Source: Macrotrachela quadricornifera
Lineage: Eukaryota > Rotifera > Eurotatoria > Philodinida > Philodinidae
Assembly: GCA_022393335.1 (NCBI GenBank)
Contig: JAJEKB010018332.1
Location: 1-64,000 of the forward strand
Length of the DNA: 64,000 nucleotides
Direction of reading: 5' to 3'
Shown here one piece after another: positions 60,301 to 64,000 of this stretch (position 1 is its first letter; every line of letters begins with the position of its first letter). A program made the position numbers and the translations under genes. The notes under the pieces are model-generated. The model saw only the letters and a list, made by a program, of their open reading frames with translations, had not been told where the DNA came from and did not search any database.

Positions 60301-63300
60301 ACGTTCATTATGCATATATTGTAATTTTTTAATTGTTCAATATATTAAAATTCTTCCTGCTTTAGTTTTTTCTTTGCTTTTGATATTTTTTTCTTTCGTG
60401 TCTTTTCTTTCTAAAAATTAAACGAGACAATTAAAAAGGAAGCTACCTTTGTTAATAAAAAAAACTTGCTCTACTCAATAAAATAACATTACCTATCTTT
60501 GTAACATTCAAATATTCTATGTGTGACATTATAGTTTTTACCCTTTCATCATACCTGACTATTTAAATGAACGCCAGAATACATAGAAAGAATGTTCCAC
60601 CAAAAGATACATTGTCGAAGGAGCGTTAAAAGTTTTTCTACTCATTTTCAAGATTCTTATATAATAGAGTACAATCATACCTACTTAATCGGATAATGTC
60701 GAAATCATCTAATAATTATCATATATCAATAAATTATTATTGATAGTTTGAAGAGAAATCGCTTTCATCTTAATTAAAAGCATTTTCTAAATAGAGTAAC
60801 AGATAATAAATAATCAAAGAACATAAAATTTAAAAAAGATACTTGATATTACTTTCTCAATTTGAGAATTTCGTGATACGCATTATAGATAAAAGCTTCT
60901 TTTTCCTGACGAATATTTGTCTCGTGGTAAAGGTTTGTGTGAGTTGTAAAGCTGATTATTAATGACTCTTTACACATATTATTCGTTGTAACTACATAGA
61001 CCGTTTTGTATTGATGATAAAGACGATTGAAAGATGTATATAATTAGAAAAGTTATTCAACATTCATTAAGAAGATGTTTCTCTATATATGCGTTATACA
61101 TTTAAGCTGATGTTCCCTTCCACTGTAAAAGTGTTGCTCATCTAATCATATATTCCAATTAGACGAGGAACATTAGCTTATAATGAATGCCAAGTCGTTC
61201 TCTTTAAACTCTCACTAATAACTATTTTATTCATCCCGATAAGTAACAGATTTTGGGACTTTCTAATTTCGCCGACATAGAGGTACACAAAAAAATAAAA
61301 GTACCTCAAAAATAACTCGAAAAATCTTTTCTGATGATTATTCTTCGCAACATTATACGAAATATTTTAATTTGTAACAGTCTATCTAAAATATCAGAGC
61401 CCTATTTTTAATGTATTTTCTCGCATACCTACCGATTTGAAAATTTTAGGGGGTGCGTATATAAGCACAAGATATTTTATCAAGTTTACTACTCTATCTA
61501 TTTTGATTAATATGATTTAACACTGAATCACTGTCTATTGTTGCTATCACTTACTCAGTCTCATATTTAATATGCGACAGCCACTGTAGCCATAAAATTA
61601 ACACTCAGTTTTATCGTAAATTATAAATTAATAATATGAAAACTAAGACACTATACGGGTTACTACAAGACGAATAAAGAACACCAATAGAATAAAGAGA
61701 AGTCAATAGATAGAGATAAAAAGAATCAACATAGAGGATAATGAAATGTCGACTATGATTGGAAAATCATTACCTATGGACGGATAAAACACAATGCGAA
61801 ATATCACATGACTTCAATAATTTTAAATTGAATAAAAGATCAACCCGTTAGGCAAATTCCTTTACATGAATATTTTACAAGATATGTTTTTTATATAAAA
61901 TGCTTCTCAATATATGTCTTTTACAGGTGGATTTCAAGCTAAGGATTCTATGACAGTAAAAAAAATAAGCAATGTTGTGTAATTATAATGGTAAGCTATG
62001 ATAATCGATGAACAAGGACTACAAAGAAATCTATTTCGTTGAAAACGACCAAAACTTATATTTCACAAATCATTCTTCTTGTTTTTATACTTTCGCAAAT
62101 ATCAGCGTGAAACAATAATATACGCCATAAATCACCATAACAAGTAGCAATACTGGCAAGATTCTACTATTACTCTTTTCTCCCATAAAGATAGTTTAGT
62201 CTGACAGATAGCACTAGAAAGTAATACAGAACGTCATTTAAATGATGTATTTATCATTTTGACATGGAAAAAGTTTTGAGTTTATTTGTATGAAACAACT
62301 AATATCATTTCATTAATTTGATTACCACTTACTGTTCATAGACGACAACTGACATGAATATCTATCATAGTCAATGTTACAGGAGAAAACAGAAAAATTG
62401 AAGACAGATAATAAATCATCGCATATATTTGAAACCTGCACTTTGTATATTTCATCTTCTGCTATAGTCAATATCATTGCATAACAAGACATATATTGAA
62501 AACCCTGAAAGATTTACAAATAGCAAGAGGTGTTCTTAAAAAAAACTTTCATCTTTAATAAGACTGCTCTTGTCATGTCTCATCTGATTCTCAGAGATAG
62601 CAGTAAATCAACATCATTTCTACGCAACTGATTACTTTTATAGCATTCATATCACATGCTTTCACTTATAAAAGTAATTTATTGAATAACTTGAAAATAA
62701 AAAAAATATGTATATTCTTTAATCAATTCAAGAAAATAACCTTTCATTGCACAGTCAGAGTGCCTCACTTTTCGCTCTTTTCTGCTGGAAAAAATTGAAA
62801 AAATTTTCCGAGTATGGGGGAATAGCTTCACACTCCTTTCCTCCTACATTCACCACTCTTTCATTATTGAAAATTTTCCATATAGTTCAAATCGATGAAA
62901 TGCTTTCGATAAACCGTTGGTACTCCAACAGTAGTGATTTAAAACTGGAGATATATTGGCAATAAACTTGCAACGGTATTATGTTTTACTGGTAAGATCA
63001 GAATTCGATTCTAGTCTACTGCATGGCTTTAAAGTCACGATTGTGTTTCAACGAGTGATCAACGTTGTCGAGATAAACATTATTTATCACCGTACTCGTA
63101 TAAGTTTCCACTGACATCGATATAAATAGGAAAAAAGTGAGTCATTTTTTATAAAATAGTGCTTCCGGTTAAAGTTTGTTACTATTTATCTATGAACGTA
63201 TGATATTGGATCTATAAAACTTTCTTAGCGTTTAATCCATCTTTACTCGTTAAAAAATCGGTGGTGGTCTAAGTAAATGTATGACATGAGCCGCTCTTGT

Positions 63301-64000
63301 CATGTTTATTTATTCATGTCGTAATCTATAATGTGTGAATCGCCTATATCATTTCAGTCTTCGTTATAAAACTCACTTATTTTCAAACTTATTCGATATA
63401 TTCGTCAGATACGTAATTATGTAATATCATTTCAGATAACATTTCGACCGTGATGAGAATTAATTGTGACACTCAACATTCTTACGATAGTTGATTTATC
63501 TTCTACTGTCTTTACCTTCATATCATATGCAATCGATCAACCAAAATATTATAGTCGTGTTTCTCCAATATAGACTTTTATTATGATTGTATTTTTGAAA
63601 TTTTCTCAATCAATTATAAATACTTCATTGAGATTTATGCGTATGTGTTAGAGTGTTATTTTGCGAACGATTATAAAGATATGTGGAACTTAATAATGTT
63701 TGTTTTTGTATGATTAATGAAAAGAATTGTTTATCGCAAAACTTAGTATGAATGAAGTTTTAAAATTCTCCTGTGCATCATACTTTTAATATACTTACAA
63801 TACGTCATATATTATAATCATTTCTAATGTTTTACTCTTTGAATACTTAAAACTGAGAAACAATTAATCTAATATAACCTTTATTAACATTGATTATACT
63901 TGCAGAAAAAAAAGATTTGTCTTAATATTGATGAAAGAACTTAATTCTCAAAACGTCTTGAAAAAAACAAAACAATTAATGTAGTTGCAGCGAGAATAAA
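57372..64000. other. 6.6 kb without a supported gene
   Basis: No frame with recognisable domains or matched splice partners was found on either strand. 57925-58173 (plus), 59834-60058 (minus) and 62747-62965 (plus) are open, but only the second (hydrophobic segment then a polar, less AT-rich tail) looks even faintly coding and could be a terminal exon. Less AT-rich islands near 58560-58640, 59215-59290 and 62790-62850 may be old transposon pieces. No tRNA or rRNA gene seen. Confidence 0.5.

Noticed and set aside
62747..62965. 72-codon frame, plus strand
   Set aside because: In a less AT-rich patch that looks like transposon debris; no domain or splice partner.
1..64000. CRISPR arrays, operons, ribosome binding sites, rho-independent terminators
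   Set aside because: The sequence is animal nuclear DNA with spliced genes; no regularly spaced direct repeats or prokaryotic gene arrangement exist here.

Overview
The window is nuclear DNA from an animal. It is strongly AT-rich, and its genes are cut by many very small introns (mostly about 45-60 nt, GT...AG), with clear metazoan orthologues on both strands. Tiny introns, dense genes, many small non-autonomous DNA transposons and one intron-less bacterial-type secreted gene together suggest a bdelloid rotifer. That assignment is inference; no species marker is present. Exon limits were worked out by hand from splice signals, and reading phase was checked across every junction of the named genes.

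Layout. 0.3-1.4 kb: ceramide-1-phosphate transfer protein (GLTP fold), minus strand. 3.2-4.3 kb: an unrecognised low-complexity protein with a repeated SWIY motif. 5.9-8.2 kb: RIC8/synembryn, minus, with a GC-rich foldback element in one intron, a non-GT donor and an in-frame TGA near its end. 11.2-16.4 kb: ARHGAP6-type RhoGAP, plus. 16.5-16.9 kb: small protein with an RVSF motif. 17.7-18.5 kb: methylmalonyl-CoA epimerase with a mitochondrial presequence. 18.9-20.7 kb: a piggyBac-type MITE and a broken RING plus ubiquitin-like gene. 20.7-24 kb: three intron-less genes (membrane protein; secreted GIN/DUF2807 protein; probable myristoylated protein). 24.2-28.1 kb: PPM1G phosphatase, carrying a decayed 1.3-kb piggyBac element in an intron. 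28.5-30 kb: UBE2Z. 30.7-35.4 kb: eIF4B. 35.7-47.7 kb: a 24-exon coiled-coil protein of about 1548 aa whose long introns hold most of the mobile DNA (a Helitron with a hAT MITE nested in it, a mariner remnant, foldbacks, and a 400-N gap inside a large inverted repeat). 48.2-49.9 kb: a possible RA-domain protein. 50.4-51.1 kb: BNIP3-type mitophagy receptor. 52.3 kb: a small secreted antistasin-like peptide. 52.8-54.3 kb: adenylate-kinase-like debris and a dead Tc1 transposase. 54.9-57.4 kb: AK5-type double adenylate kinase. 57.4-64 kb: no convincing gene.

The genes are ordinary housekeeping and signalling functions and do not form one pathway. Divergent pairs share short intergenic spaces (eIF4B/coiled-coil protein; GIN protein/myristoylated protein; BNIP3/antistasin-like). 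I saw no CRISPR array, no credible tRNA or rRNA gene, and no new multi-gene system. The most informative oddities are the nested Helitron/hAT insertion, the two RIC8 defects, the intron-less GIN-domain gene and the RING-ubiquitin-like pseudogene.
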